Source of the DNA: Bacteroidetes bacterium HGW-Bacteroidetes-16
Lineage (GTDB): Bacteria; Bacteroidota; Bacteroidia; Bacteroidales; F082
Direction: 5' to 3'
Length of the DNA: 64,000 bases
NCBI GenBank assembly: GCA_002840975.1
Contig: PHDN01000006.1
Span: 1-64,000, forward strand
The translations under genes and the position numbers were made by a program. Positions 17,288 through 27,450 of this stretch are shown piece by piece (positions within the stretch are counted from its first letter, which is position 1; every line of letters starts with the position of its first letter). The notes under the pieces were generated by a model. That model was not told the DNA's origin, searched no databases, and was given only the letters and a program-made list of their open reading frames with translations.

Positions 17288-18259
17288 TTATAAACTGAGG
17301 GTCAGTTCAATGATGTCGGAGCTGCCATCATCATTGTCGCCGACTCCAATCACCTCATAAACACCATCTGAAAGGGTATTTTTTAAGGTGATGCTTTCAA
17401 GTTTTTTTGTGAATTGTTTATCTTTAAAAGTGAGGTTGCAGATTGAATAGGTTCCTTTTTCGAGTCCGCAAAACGGGATGTATCCGATGTAACTGCCCAA
17501 TACTTCGCCATCAGCGGTGGCTGTTTTCGTGTTTTCAAGCGAAGCTGTAAACAACAGCCCGGCTTGGTCAGGCAAACTACAAGTACCTGAAAATCCGGCA
17601 GAAACGCCTTCGGATTGGGGAAGTTCAAACCGGTAAATCATGATTTCAGGTACGGATGTATTGTTTAAAAAATAATCAAAAAAGGCCTCGTGCGATATGC
17701 TAACGACAAAGTTGGAGGTAACATTGCCACGTTGCAATAAATAAACATGCTCATTGGCAACGGCCAGACCCTCGATATTGAGTTCGCCCGGCTTAATTCC
17801 TGATTGTGAACTGATTGTATCAAAAAAATCGCGGACATTTTTTTGATAAATGGGAGCTTTTGTTGCCAAAGGGAAAAGATAAGCTGTATCGCGGGTAACC
17901 TTTTTCGAACCACTCGAAATCACCATCATCATTTCACGGCCGTGCAGTTCAAAAACATCCATCGATTCAAAATCGGCTTTGATGCTTCCCGGAGTTCGCC
18001 CGTTTACAAGGCTGTCAACATGACTTAACTGCGTTTTATTTACAATGTTATACTTGTTGTCAAGTTGAAAAAGCCATGGAACATCATCGCCGGTGATATA
18101 GGTGATGCCATCCTGATACCAGGCAGCTGACGCCGAGGACAGATTTTCGAGGTAAGTGGTTCGATTCACGGTAGCCGCAATTTTTTTTACTTCACAGGTG
18201 TTACAACCTGCAATAAGTATTAATGACAAGCCAATGACCAAAAGGTTTAAAGGTTTCAT
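17288..18259 (-). CDS. Lipoprotein, probable DUF6929-like beta-propeller
   Basis: A 323-residue exported lipoprotein. The start is ATG 18259, which gives the signal sequence MKPLNLLVIGLSLILIAGC with lipobox IAGC; a longer frame to 18331 reads through the promoter. Blade-like repeats are suggested by NLSSASAAWYQDGITYITGD, PWLFQLDNKYNIV, IEGLAVANEHVYLLQRGN and GVYEVIGVGDNDDG, a layout recalling DUF6929-type propellers; that assignment is from memory. As first gene of the receptor operon it may sit beside the TonB receptor at the outer membrane, perhaps capturing ligand. No catalytic residues were recognised. Confidence 0.6.
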   Translation of the reverse strand: MKPLNLLVIGLSLILIAGCNTCEVKKIAATVNRTTYLENLSSASAAWYQDGITYITGDDVPWLFQLDNKYNIVNKTQLSHVDSLVNGRTPGSIKADFESMDVFELHGREMMMVISSGSKKVTRDTAYLFPLATKAPIYQKNVRDFFDTISSQSGIKPGELNIEGLAVANEHVYLLQRGNVTSNFVVSISHEAFFDYFLNNTSVPEIMIYRFELPQSEGVSAGFSGTCSLPDQAGLLFTASLENTKTATADGEVLGSYIGYIPFCGLEKGTYSICNLTFKDKQFTKKLESITLKNTLSDGVYEVIGVGDNDDGSSDIIELTLSL

Positions 18260-18278
18260 GAAATGTGTATTTTTTTTG

Positions 18279-18286
18279 CAAATGTA
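18279..18286 (-). promoter_or_regulatory. Promoter of the TonB receptor operon
   Basis: TACATTTG on the minus strand matches TAnnTTTG. It would give a leader of about 13 bases before ATG 18259 and fixes that start. No other -7 box was found between the three operon genes. Confidence 0.6.
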
Positions 18287-18378
18287 AGCGGTTAATGTCA
18301 CTTTGAGGTTAAATTCAAATAAAGGGCACATTATTTGAGGATGAAAATATCAGCCTTAAAATGAATGGGTGACAAAGT

Positions 18379-19029
18379 ATGAAAATTGAAAGAAAAAGAT
18401 TCGTGGCCGCCCTGTTACCTCCGGTATATCTGCTCGTTTTCATGTGGTTGGTTAAAATCTTTGAAGTCTTATTAAAAACCGATGTAGGATTTTTGGGAGT
18501 TCATCCGCTGTCTTTGGACGGATTACCGGGCATATTCCTGATGCCATTTATTCACGGAGGCTGGAGTCATTTAATGGCCAATACAGTTCCATTTTTGGTT
18601 TTGTCAACGGCTTTGTTTTATTTCTATCGCGAAATTTCATGGAAGGTCCTGATCGGAATATGGTTGCTATCAGGAATGTGGGTTTGGTTTGGCGGTCGTC
18701 CATCGTGGCACATCGGGGCCAGTGGGGTGATTTATGGTTTGTCAGCCTTTTTGTTTTTAAGTGGAATTATCCGCGATGTAAAAGGACTTGCGGCGCTTTC
18801 GCTGATCGTGGCATTTTTGTACGGAAGTATGATATGGGGTGTTTTCCCCGATTTCTTCCCCAAGGAAAAAAACATCAGTTGGGAAGGACACCTGGGTGGA
18901 TTGGTTTCAGGAGTGATTATGGCCCTGTATTATCGCACACAAGGCCCGCAACGCCGTAAATACAGCTGGGAACTGGAAGATGAAGAGGAGGAAGATCCAA
19001 ATCCCTATTGGCGATCGACCCATACCTGA
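18379..19029 (+). CDS. Rhomboid-family intramembrane serine protease
   Basis: A 216-residue polytopic membrane protease with about six transmembrane helices. Catalytic features are clear: FIHGGWSHLMANT with His59 and Asn68 (oxyanion), the nucleophile Ser115 in HIGASGVIYG, and general-base His171 in WEGHLGGLVSG. The acidic cytoplasmic tail (WELEDEEEEDPNPYW) is unusual in composition. Rhomboids cut transmembrane substrates; the substrate here is unknown. The gene is divergent from the receptor operon and convergent with pyrG, ending three bases before it. Confidence 0.93.
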   Translation: MKIERKRFVAALLPPVYLLVFMWLVKIFEVLLKTDVGFLGVHPLSLDGLPGIFLMPFIHGGWSHLMANTVPFLVLSTALFYFYREISWKVLIGIWLLSGMWVWFGGRPSWHIGASGVIYGLSAFLFLSGIIRDVKGLAALSLIVAFLYGSMIWGVFPDFFPKEKNISWEGHLGGLVSGVIMALYYRTQGPQRRKYSWELEDEEEEDPNPYWRSTHT

Positions 19030-19032
19030 AAT

Positions 19033-20716
<1,684 letters not shown>

Positions 20717-20805
20717 TTGAAATTTTTATTTATTCTTTTTCCGGCTTGTTAGGATGTTTATTGTTGGTTAATAAATAGATAGTTATGTGGTTTACATGTG
20801 TTTAT

Positions 20806-20838
20806 AAAAAAACCGGTATTCCCTTAAAGAAATACCGG
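20806..20838 (-). terminator. Intrinsic terminator of the GAPDH gene
   Basis: CCGGTATT and AATACCGG (20813-20820 and 20831-20838) form an 8-bp stem with a 10-base loop. On the minus strand it is followed by seven T residues (20806-20812). It starts 22 bases after the GAPDH stop. Confidence 0.85.
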
Positions 20839-20859
20839 CTGAATAACCTGTCTGATTTT

Positions 20860-22329
20860 TTAATAGTAGGTGGGTCTTTTAACCCCGGCCATATTTTTAG
20901 CTACGCGAATTACCTGTAAGGCATATCCAAACTCGTTGTCGTACCAGATATACAGCACCACATTTTTCTTGTCTTCCGACACGATGGTTGCCAGGCTGTC
21001 GAAAACGCTGGTAGCAGGCTCTCCAATATAATCTGAAGAAACGGCGTCGGCTGAGGTAGAATATTTTATCTGGGCCACCAAATCTCCGGAAAGGGAAGCC
21101 TGGCGCATCATCTCGTTGATTTCTTCCTTGGTGGTTTCACGGTTCAGGCTCAAATTAAGCACCACCAACGAGACATTTGGAGTGGGTACCCGAATGGCAT
21201 TTCCGGTAAGTTTACCCTTGAGGCCGGGGATGATTTTGGTGACTGCCGAGGCTGCACCGGTTTCGGTAATCACCAGATTGAGAGGTGCAGAACGACCTCT
21301 GCGTGATTTTTTGTGCATGTTGTCCAGAAGGTTTTGGTCGTTGGTGTAGGAGTGAACCGTCTCCAGATGTCCTTTTTCGATGCCGATTTCACGCTCCAAA
21401 ACCGATAAAATGGGCGCTGATGCATTGGTAGTACAAGAAGCTGCCGAAAAAATGGTTTCCTCTTTGTAGTTCACCGACTTTTCGTTAACGCCAAACACGA
21501 TGTTTGGAATATCGCCCTTTCCGGGAGCCGTTAACAAAACTTTGGCAATTCCTTTGGCATTCAGGTGGCGGCTTAGGGTATCCCGGTCGCGGAAAATACC
21601 GGTATTATCTATCAGCACGGCATTGTTGATGCCATACTCGGTATAGTCGATGTCTTCCGGATTTGAAGCATTTAGCATCAAAACCTTATGACCGTTGATA
21701 TAAATGGTTTTGTCGTCGAGATCTTCGATGGCTACGCCTCTGAAAGGCCCATGAACCGAGTCGTGACGGAACAGGGAGGCGCGTTTTGTAATTTGTTCGT
21801 CATCGTTGCCACGGGTAACAATGGCACGTACGCGAAGTTGATGTCCGTTGCCCTGGATAATCAGTTCGCGGGCCAGTAAGCGGCCAATGCGTCCAAAACC
21901 ATAAAGCACTACATCCACCGGATTTTCAAAATTCGGTTTATTGCCGATGTAGTCTTTGAGTTTGAAATTGATAAAGTCTTCTGCATTAACAAATTGGCCC
22001 TTTTCTTTGAGCCACTCACCGTTGAGTCTGCCAATATCGAGTTTAGAAGGTCCGACACCACAATGGAGGATGGCCTTGGCCAGCATGAGGGAGTCCTCAA
22101 TTTCGAGCTGTTTGTCGATGATGTTTTCGACGTAGGAGTGCCGGTACAGAATTAAACTGGCACTTCTGTCGATAAGTTGGCTTCTGAACAGAACCAGTTC
22201 AATGGATTTTTCATAAAAAAGTTTGGTAAGTACGCTGATAAATTCATTGGCAATCATTTCCTTTTGAGCCCAATCATTCAGCGATTCTTCGTAATGGCCA
22301 TTCATGTTTTTTTTTGGTGCCATGTTCAT
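20860..22329 (-). CDS. Glyceraldehyde-3-phosphate dehydrogenase, long form
   Basis: NAD(P)-dependent interconversion of glyceraldehyde-3-phosphate and 1,3-bisphosphoglycerate in glycolysis or gluconeogenesis. It has 489 residues against about 335 in the classical enzyme; the extra part is an N-terminal helical domain of roughly 125 residues (SLNDWAQKEMIANEFISVLT onward). The catalytic portion has the Rossmann motif YGFGRIGRLLAR, active-site Cys in SAASCTTNASAP, and WYDNEFGYALQV near the end. Long-form GAPDHs are known in Bacteroidetes and some marine Proteobacteria; the extension has no settled role. ATG 22329 and 22323 are near-equivalent starts just inside the promoter. Confidence 0.93.
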   Translation of the reverse strand: MNMAPKKNMNGHYEESLNDWAQKEMIANEFISVLTKLFYEKSIELVLFRSQLIDRSASLILYRHSYVENIIDKQLEIEDSLMLAKAILHCGVGPSKLDIGRLNGEWLKEKGQFVNAEDFINFKLKDYIGNKPNFENPVDVVLYGFGRIGRLLARELIIQGNGHQLRVRAIVTRGNDDEQITKRASLFRHDSVHGPFRGVAIEDLDDKTIYINGHKVLMLNASNPEDIDYTEYGINNAVLIDNTGIFRDRDTLSRHLNAKGIAKVLLTAPGKGDIPNIVFGVNEKSVNYKEETIFSAASCTTNASAPILSVLEREIGIEKGHLETVHSYTNDQNLLDNMHKKSRRGRSAPLNLVITETGAASAVTKIIPGLKGKLTGNAIRVPTPNVSLVVLNLSLNRETTKEEINEMMRQASLSGDLVAQIKYSTSADAVSSDYIGEPATSVFDSLATIVSEDKKNVVLYIWYDNEFGYALQVIRVAKNMAGVKRPTYY

Positions 22330-22366
22330 CTTTTTTTGGTAATCAAATGTTGTAATAGCTGTAAAG

Positions 22367-22399
22367 CAAATGTATAAAAAAAGGTGGTTTTGCAACAAA
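22367..22399 (-). promoter_or_regulatory. Promoter of GAPDH overlapping the rpoD terminator
   Basis: Minus-strand TTTG (complement of CAAA 22396-22399) lies 21 bases upstream of TACATTTG (22367-22374). The -33 element and spacer are embedded in the rpoD terminator hairpin (22376-22411). Confidence 0.65.
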
Positions 22400-22411
22400 A
22401 CCACCTTTTTT
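22376..22411 (-). terminator. Bidirectional-looking terminator after rpoD
   Basis: A perfect 10-bp stem GGTGGTTTTG (22383-22392) / CAAAACCACC (22396-22405) with a CAA loop is flanked by A7 (22376-22382) on one side and T6 on the other. On the minus strand it ends the rpoD transcript 16 bases after its stop. Confidence 0.85.
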
Positions 22412-22426
22412 ATTCTTAAATTTTAA

Positions 22427-23293
22427 TTATTGTCCTAAATACGCCTTTAAGAGTCTGCTTCGTGCGGTATGACGCAGTCGCCGTATGGCTTTTTCTTTAA
22501 TTTGTCGCACCCTTTCGCGGGTGAGGTCGAATTTGTCGCCAATTTCCTCCAGTGTAAATCCATGGTTCATGCCGATGCCGTAATACATATTGATAACGTC
22601 GCGTTCTTTATCGCTTAAAGAGGCCAGCGACCGTTGTATTTCACTTCCCAGACTCTCACGCATTAAAAGCTCATCGGTTTCTTCCGCATCGCGAGGGATG
22701 TACATGTCCAGGAAGCTCGTGTCGTCTTCTTCACCCAAAGGTGCATCCATCGAAACATATTTGGTCGCGATTTTCATGGCCGAATTGATCTTGTGATCGG
22801 CCACTTCCATTTCCTGGGCGATTTCCGATTCAGAAGGCATACGCTCATATTTTTGCTCCAGCCTTGAGGTGGTTTTCTTAATTTTGTTCAATGAGCCCAC
22901 CTGGTTTAACGGCAATCTGACAATACGCGATTGTTCGGCAAGAGCCTGTAAAATGGATTGGCGAATCCACCAAACGGCATATGAGATGAATTTAAAGCCA
23001 CGGGTTTCATCAAAACGTTGTGCTGCTTTAATCAAACCAAGATTGCCTTCGTTGATCATATCCTGCAAACTTAACCCTTGGTTTTGATATTGTTTGGATA
23101 CCGATACAACAAAACGCAGGTTGGCTTTGGTGAGTTTTTCAAGGGCAATCCGGTCACCTGTTTTGATGCGACGGGCTAAATCTACTTCCTCCTCTGCCGT
23201 TATCAACTCCTCTTTTCCAATGTCTTGCAGATATTTGTCGAGGGAAGCAGTATTCCGATTGGTGATCGATTTTGATATTTTAAGTTGTCTCAT
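22427..23293 (-). CDS. rpoD: Primary RNA polymerase sigma factor
   Basis: Housekeeping sigma factor of 288 residues, the short form lacking the large nonconserved insert, as in Bacteroidetes. Region 1.2 ([16 protein letters not shown]), region 2 ([36 protein letters not shown], and [13 protein letters not shown] for the -10 contact), region 3 ([17 protein letters not shown]) and region 4 ([20 protein letters not shown], helix-turn-helix) are all present. This factor should read the TTTG/TAnnTTTG promoters marked in this window. It is a single gene with a strong terminator downstream. Confidence 0.97.
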   Translation of the reverse strand: MRQLKISKSITNRNTASLDKYLQDIGKEELITAEEEVDLARRIKTGDRIALEKLTKANLRFVVSVSKQYQNQGLSLQDMINEGNLGLIKAAQRFDETRGFKFISYAVWWIRQSILQALAEQSRIVRLPLNQVGSLNKIKKTTSRLEQKYERMPSESEIAQEMEVADHKINSAMKIATKYVSMDAPLGEEDDTSFLDMYIPRDAEETDELLMRESLGSEIQRSLASLSDKERDVINMYYGIGMNHGFTLEEIGDKFDLTRERVRQIKEKAIRRLRHTARSRLLKAYLGQ

Positions 23294-23369
23294 AGTGCGG
23301 ATTTGTAATTTGAAGTTTGCTTCAAAATTGGGGACGCAATTTATTAAAAATAAATCTAAATAACAAACA

Positions 23370-24842
23370 TTATTTCATGAATTCGTAAGAAATTCTTGCC
23401 CCATTAGGATAAATGCCTTTTAAACGGATAATATTACTCCGCGATTGGTTCAATGCCTCGTCCAGGTTCTGCTGGGTTTTTATTCTAATCCCATTGATTT
23501 CGTACAAGATAAGTCCTTTGTTGATACCTCCTTGTTTCAGGATACCATCCTCAAGCCGAATTACTTTTAAACCGGCGGGGATTTGTAAGTGCTCTTTTTC
23601 TTCCTGGACAACAGGTTGTAATTCAGCTGACAATTGGGCGCTAAAAAATGAATCGCCTGCCCTGACAATCGCCGTTGTTCCACTTTCATTTTTTAGAACC
23701 ACTTCGATGGTCTTCAATTTGTTGCCACGATTTACCATGACCTTAATTTTGTTCCCGGGGCTATATTGGGCTATCACTCCCATGAGTGACGAAGTTGTAT
23801 TGGTGGGTCTTTCATCAATGGACAGTATGACGTCTCCTTTCTGAAGACCGGCTTCGTATGCCCCGCTGCTTTCGACCACACCGTTGATATAGACCCCTTT
23901 AACCTCTTTCAGATTCAAATTTTCTGCCAATTCTGCATCCACATCCTGAATCTGAACCCCGATATATGCACGTTGAATTTCACCGTATTCCATCAAATCG
24001 TCAACCACCTTACGAACGATGTTTACAGGAATCGCAAATGAATATCCCTCGTAAACCCCTGTATGAGAGGCAATGGCTGCATTGATTCCCACCAGTTCAC
24101 CCTCCGTATTCACCAAAGCACCCCCGCTATTTCCCCGATTTACCGCCGCATCTGTTTGAATAAATGATTCAATGGCGGATTTTGATCCCAAGATGTTAAT
24201 ATTGCGTGCTTTTGCACTTACAATACCGGCTGTTACCGTGGAGGTGAGGTTAAATGGATTGCCTACGGCCAGTACCCAATCGCCAACCTGAAGAGCGTCC
24301 GAATCGCCATAAGTAAGAAACGGCAAATCGTCCCTGTCTACTTTTATTAAGGCCAAATCGGTTGATGGATCGAGCCCGATAATCCGTGCTTCATCCTCAT
24401 GCCCATCGTTGAACTTGACACTTACTTTGTCTGCACCGTTTACCACATGGTTGTTGGTCACGATATAACCATCAGCCGATATAATCACACCCGAACCAAA
24501 GGCAGCGTATACATTCTGCCGTTCAGGATATTGATTAAAATAATCTTTAAACGGGCCAAAAAAATCGTAATAAGAGGTATTGGCAGTTAATATTTCAGAT
24601 TTTATGTGAACTACTGCATTTAATGACTTGGTGGCTGCTTTCCTGAAATCAGTAGTAGTCTCAGGTAAATAAGATGACTGATGGACGGGTATAGATTGCG
24701 ATTGACTTATCTCCACACCCGAAGGCTGGGTGGACTCAGATTTGGTTTTATTATTCGATTCTGAAAAAAATACCAATAACAAAACCAGGGTTGCACCGGC
24801 GGCGCCTCCTAAAAAACTTTTTGTAAACGAACTTAGTTTCAT
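23370..24842 (-). CDS. Do/HtrA-family serine protease with PDZ domains
   Basis: A 490-residue periplasmic quality-control protease/chaperone of the DegP/DegQ group. An N-terminal hydrophobic segment (about 12-27) serves as signal or anchor. The trypsin-like domain holds the triad His132 ([10 protein letters not shown]), Asp162 ([11 protein letters not shown]) and Ser239 ([13 protein letters not shown]). A PDZ domain follows (about 290-385: [32 protein letters not shown]), and a second, weaker PDZ-like domain ends the protein (about 405-490). It lies 76 bases upstream of rpoD on the same strand. Which Deg paralogue it corresponds to cannot be decided. Confidence 0.95.
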   Translation of the reverse strand: MKLSSFTKSFLGGAAGATLVLLLVFFSESNNKTKSESTQPSGVEISQSQSIPVHQSSYLPETTTDFRKAATKSLNAVVHIKSEILTANTSYYDFFGPFKDYFNQYPERQNVYAAFGSGVIISADGYIVTNNHVVNGADKVSVKFNDGHEDEARIIGLDPSTDLALIKVDRDDLPFLTYGDSDALQVGDWVLAVGNPFNLTSTVTAGIVSAKARNINILGSKSAIESFIQTDAAVNRGNSGGALVNTEGELVGINAAIASHTGVYEGYSFAIPVNIVRKVVDDLMEYGEIQRAYIGVQIQDVDAELAENLNLKEVKGVYINGVVESSGAYEAGLQKGDVILSIDERPTNTTSSLMGVIAQYSPGNKIKVMVNRGNKLKTIEVVLKNESGTTAIVRAGDSFFSAQLSAELQPVVQEEKEHLQIPAGLKVIRLEDGILKQGGINKGLILYEINGIRIKTQQNLDEALNQSRSNIIRLKGIYPNGARISYEFMK

Positions 24843-24870
24843 TTTTCTCGTGTATTTTTGCTTGTTAACG

Positions 24871-24878
24871 TAGATTTG
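24871..24878 (+). promoter_or_regulatory. Candidate -7 box for the dapF-GNAT-mltG operon
   Basis: TAGATTTG matches TAnnTTTG, with a leader of about 70 bases to ATG 24955. A second candidate TATTTTTG lies at 24853-24860. Neither has a good -33 partner, so the choice is uncertain. Confidence 0.4.
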
Positions 24879-24954
24879 CCTACTGAAATTATTTTTTAAA
24901 GGTTAATAAATGTTAAGGCGCACCTTGTTTTTCTAATTAAATATTTTAGTGATT

Positions 24955-25749
24955 ATGAATCTACCGTTTTATAAATTTCATGGCAATGGCAACGATTTTA
25001 TTTTGGTTGACAGCCTGTCTCAATCGGTCAAACTGACAGACAGCCAAATCATGAGGGTTTGTCACCGCCGCTTTGGAGTGGGTGCTGATGGTTTAATACT
25101 GATTCTTCCATCAGTAGAGCATGCTTTTACCATGAAGTATTTCAATTCGGATGGTTTAGAAGGAACCATGTGTGGCAACGGTGGAAGGTGTGTCGCGGCC
25201 TATGCCTTTATGCGTAGATATGCCACCGGCACATTTTCGTTTGATGCAATTGACGGGATTCATCAGGCTGTTGTTGAGCGGGAGATCAAACCTGGTTTCG
25301 AGTGGTTTGTCTCTTTGCAGATGCAAGATGTTATGCATGTTGACCGTGATGGAGATGATTTTTTCCTCGATACAGGATCGCCGCATCTGGTAAAATTTGT
25401 AAATAATGTCCGCAGCCTGGATGTTTACGCCCTGGGAAAACAGATTCGCTATAAGAAACGTCCTGATATCGGGGGTGTGAATGTCAATTTTGTAGAGGTA
25501 AGCCCGGAAGGCCTTTTTGTCCGTACTTACGAAAGGGGTGTGGAGGACGAAACCCTTTCTTGTGGAACGGGTGTCACGGCTTCGGCCATTGCGGCTGGAA
25601 TAAAGTTTGGTGAAAACAGTTGGAAAATAGAAACCCCCGGCGGACCTTTTTTAGTCGATTTTAAGGTTGAAGAATGGGGGAGAACCCAGATTTGGCTTCG
25701 TGGTCCGGCTGAATTGATTTGTAAAGGTGAAGTGGAATTGATCAGTTAA
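24955..25749 (+). CDS. dapF: Diaminopimelate epimerase
   Basis: Interconverts LL- and meso-diaminopimelate for lysine and peptidoglycan synthesis. The protein has 264 residues from ATG 24955; a GTG two codons upstream is possible, but the family begins at MNLPFYKFHGNGNDF. The two active-site cysteines are Cys73 (GTMCGNGGRCVAA) and Cys203 (ETLSCGTGVTASA), the acid/base pair of this cofactor-free racemase. Both halves are complete. It is followed by a GNAT gene and mltG on the same strand, linking two cell-wall functions. Confidence 0.97.
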   Translation: MNLPFYKFHGNGNDFILVDSLSQSVKLTDSQIMRVCHRRFGVGADGLILILPSVEHAFTMKYFNSDGLEGTMCGNGGRCVAAYAFMRRYATGTFSFDAIDGIHQAVVEREIKPGFEWFVSLQMQDVMHVDRDGDDFFLDTGSPHLVKFVNNVRSLDVYALGKQIRYKKRPDIGGVNVNFVEVSPEGLFVRTYERGVEDETLSCGTGVTASAIAAGIKFGENSWKIETPGGPFLVDFKVEEWGRTQIWLRGPAELICKGEVELIS

Positions 25750-25793
25750 GTGATGGTTGATTCATTTTTAAATAATGAAATGAAAGTTGATTA

Positions 25794-26351
25794 ATGCGAT
25801 TCGATATGAAAAACATGTTACAGATGAATGGGATCAAACTTCGGGCACCCGAGCCCGATGATGTGGATTTTTTATTCGACCTGGAAAATGACAGCCGTTT
25901 GTGGCACTTAAGCAATACCCAGTCTCCTTTTTCCAGGTTCGATCTGGAACAATATGTACTTCAATCGGATAAGGATATCTATTCATCAAGGCAAATCCGC
26001 TTCATCATTGAAAAAGTGGATGGTAAAAAGTGTAAAACCATCGGAACAATTGATATTTTTGACTTCGAACCGAAACATAAACGGGCCGGCGTGGGTATAA
26101 CATTACTCGAAGATGAAAGAGGAAAGGGTTTGGCGGCTATTGCATTGAAAATTCTGATTCGGTATGCCCTTGGATATTTGAAACTCATTCAGCTTTATTG
26201 CGAGATTGAAGAAGACAATACCTCCAGTATCAAATTGTTCGAAAAAGCAGGGTTTAAGTTGACCGGCATTAAAAAACAATGGTTAATAAGAGGGATCGCC
26301 AGAGTTGATGTTCTTTTTTATCAATTGATAGAGACAGTTAAACCAGGTTAA
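25794..26351 (+). CDS. GNAT acetyltransferase, RimJ/RimL-like
   Basis: A 185-residue acetyl-CoA-dependent N-acetyltransferase. The fold is shown by LRAPEPDDVDFLFDLENDS at the N-terminus, the acetyl-CoA loop region VGITLLEDERGKGLAAIAL (core R-G-K-G-L-A), and EEDNTSSIKLFEKAGFKLTG near the end, typical of RimJ/SpeG-like members. The substrate may be a protein N-terminus, a polyamine or a small molecule. ATG 25806 (MKNMLQM) is an alternative start. It sits between dapF (44-base gap) and mltG (one-base gap), so it is translated with mltG. Confidence 0.88.
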   Translation: MRFDMKNMLQMNGIKLRAPEPDDVDFLFDLENDSRLWHLSNTQSPFSRFDLEQYVLQSDKDIYSSRQIRFIIEKVDGKKCKTIGTIDIFDFEPKHKRAGVGITLLEDERGKGLAAIALKILIRYALGYLKLIQLYCEIEEDNTSSIKLFEKAGFKLTGIKKQWLIRGIARVDVLFYQLIETVKPG

Positions 26352-26352
26352 A

Positions 26353-27435
26353 ATGACATATTATCATCACAGATACGGAAGCAATAAAAAGAAGAAAAGT
26401 TTATTCGCGAGAATAATATTATGGTTTATTCTTTTTCTTGTAGTGGCAACTGCAACGGCCTCGTGGTTTATGTATGAAATCGTACTACAACCCAATGTAT
26501 GGACTCCCTCCGGAGAACCGGTATCCGTATTTATACCCACTGGTGCTGATTTCAATCAGGTGAAATCAATATTGTATGAAAAAGGACTCATTGTTCACAG
26601 ATCGAATTTCGAGTGGTGGGCTCACAAAATAAACTATCCCGAATTAGTGAAACCGGGTCATTACGTTATTCAAAACAACCTGAGTAATAATGCACTAATC
26701 AATATACTCCGGTCCGGAAAACAGGTTCCTATCAGGGTTGTTTTTAACAACCAACGCGATATTTACCAACTGGCCGGCAGGGTTTCGGAACAAATAGAAG
26801 CTGATTCAGCCTCCATCGTGGCTTTCCTTACCAATGAGGCTACTTTGCAAAAATTCAACCTGACTAAAGAAACCATTTCATGTCTGTTTATTCCAAATAC
26901 CTATGAATTTTATTGGAATACCAGTGCAAGCGGTTTTACTAAAAGGATGGAGGAGGAATACCTGACTTTTTGGAACGACGTACGTAAGATGCAAGCCAGG
27001 AATATAAATATGACCATCCCACAAGTAATTACACTTGCGAGCATTGTTGAAAAGGAAACCAATAAAAATGATGAAAAAGCCCTGATCGCGGGAGTTTACG
27101 TCAACAGGTTGAATGCAGGATGGTTGTTGCAGGCCGATCCAACCCTGGTATACGCGCTCAACGATAAGAATATTCATCGGGTGTTGAATGTGCATAAAGA
27201 CATCGAATCACCATATAACACTTACAAGAATCAGGGTTTACCCCCGGGACCTATTTGCATTCCATCCATCGCTTCCATCGATGCCGTATTAAATCATAGT
27301 CACGAAGAAAACCTGTTTTTTTGTGCAAAAGATGACCTGTCGGGATATCATGTTTTCACCAAATCATATGCACAACACAATCGGAACGCACAGAAATACA
27401 GGAAAGCACTTGATGAAATGAAGGTGTTTAAGTAG
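26353..27435 (+). CDS. mltG: Endolytic murein transglycosylase
   Basis: Cleaves nascent peptidoglycan glycan strands within the chain and probably sets strand length at the inner membrane. The protein has 360 residues: a short basic cytoplasmic tail, one transmembrane helix (about 19-42), a LysM-like region (about 55-125), and the YceG catalytic domain with Glu233 in the signature ASIVEKET. Further family motifs are FIPNTYEFYWNT, NRLNAGWLLQADPT and SPYNTYKNQGLPPGPICIPS. It starts one base after the GNAT stop. It is convergent with the helicase-nuclease gene 15 bases away. Confidence 0.96.
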   Translation: MTYYHHRYGSNKKKKSLFARIILWFILFLVVATATASWFMYEIVLQPNVWTPSGEPVSVFIPTGADFNQVKSILYEKGLIVHRSNFEWWAHKINYPELVKPGHYVIQNNLSNNALINILRSGKQVPIRVVFNNQRDIYQLAGRVSEQIEADSASIVAFLTNEATLQKFNLTKETISCLFIPNTYEFYWNTSASGFTKRMEEEYLTFWNDVRKMQARNINMTIPQVITLASIVEKETNKNDEKALIAGVYVNRLNAGWLLQADPTLVYALNDKNIHRVLNVHKDIESPYNTYKNQGLPPGPICIPSIASIDAVLNHSHEENLFFCAKDDLSGYHVFTKSYAQHNRNAQKYRKALDEMKVFK

Positions 27436-27450
27436 GAGTTTTCGTATGCT

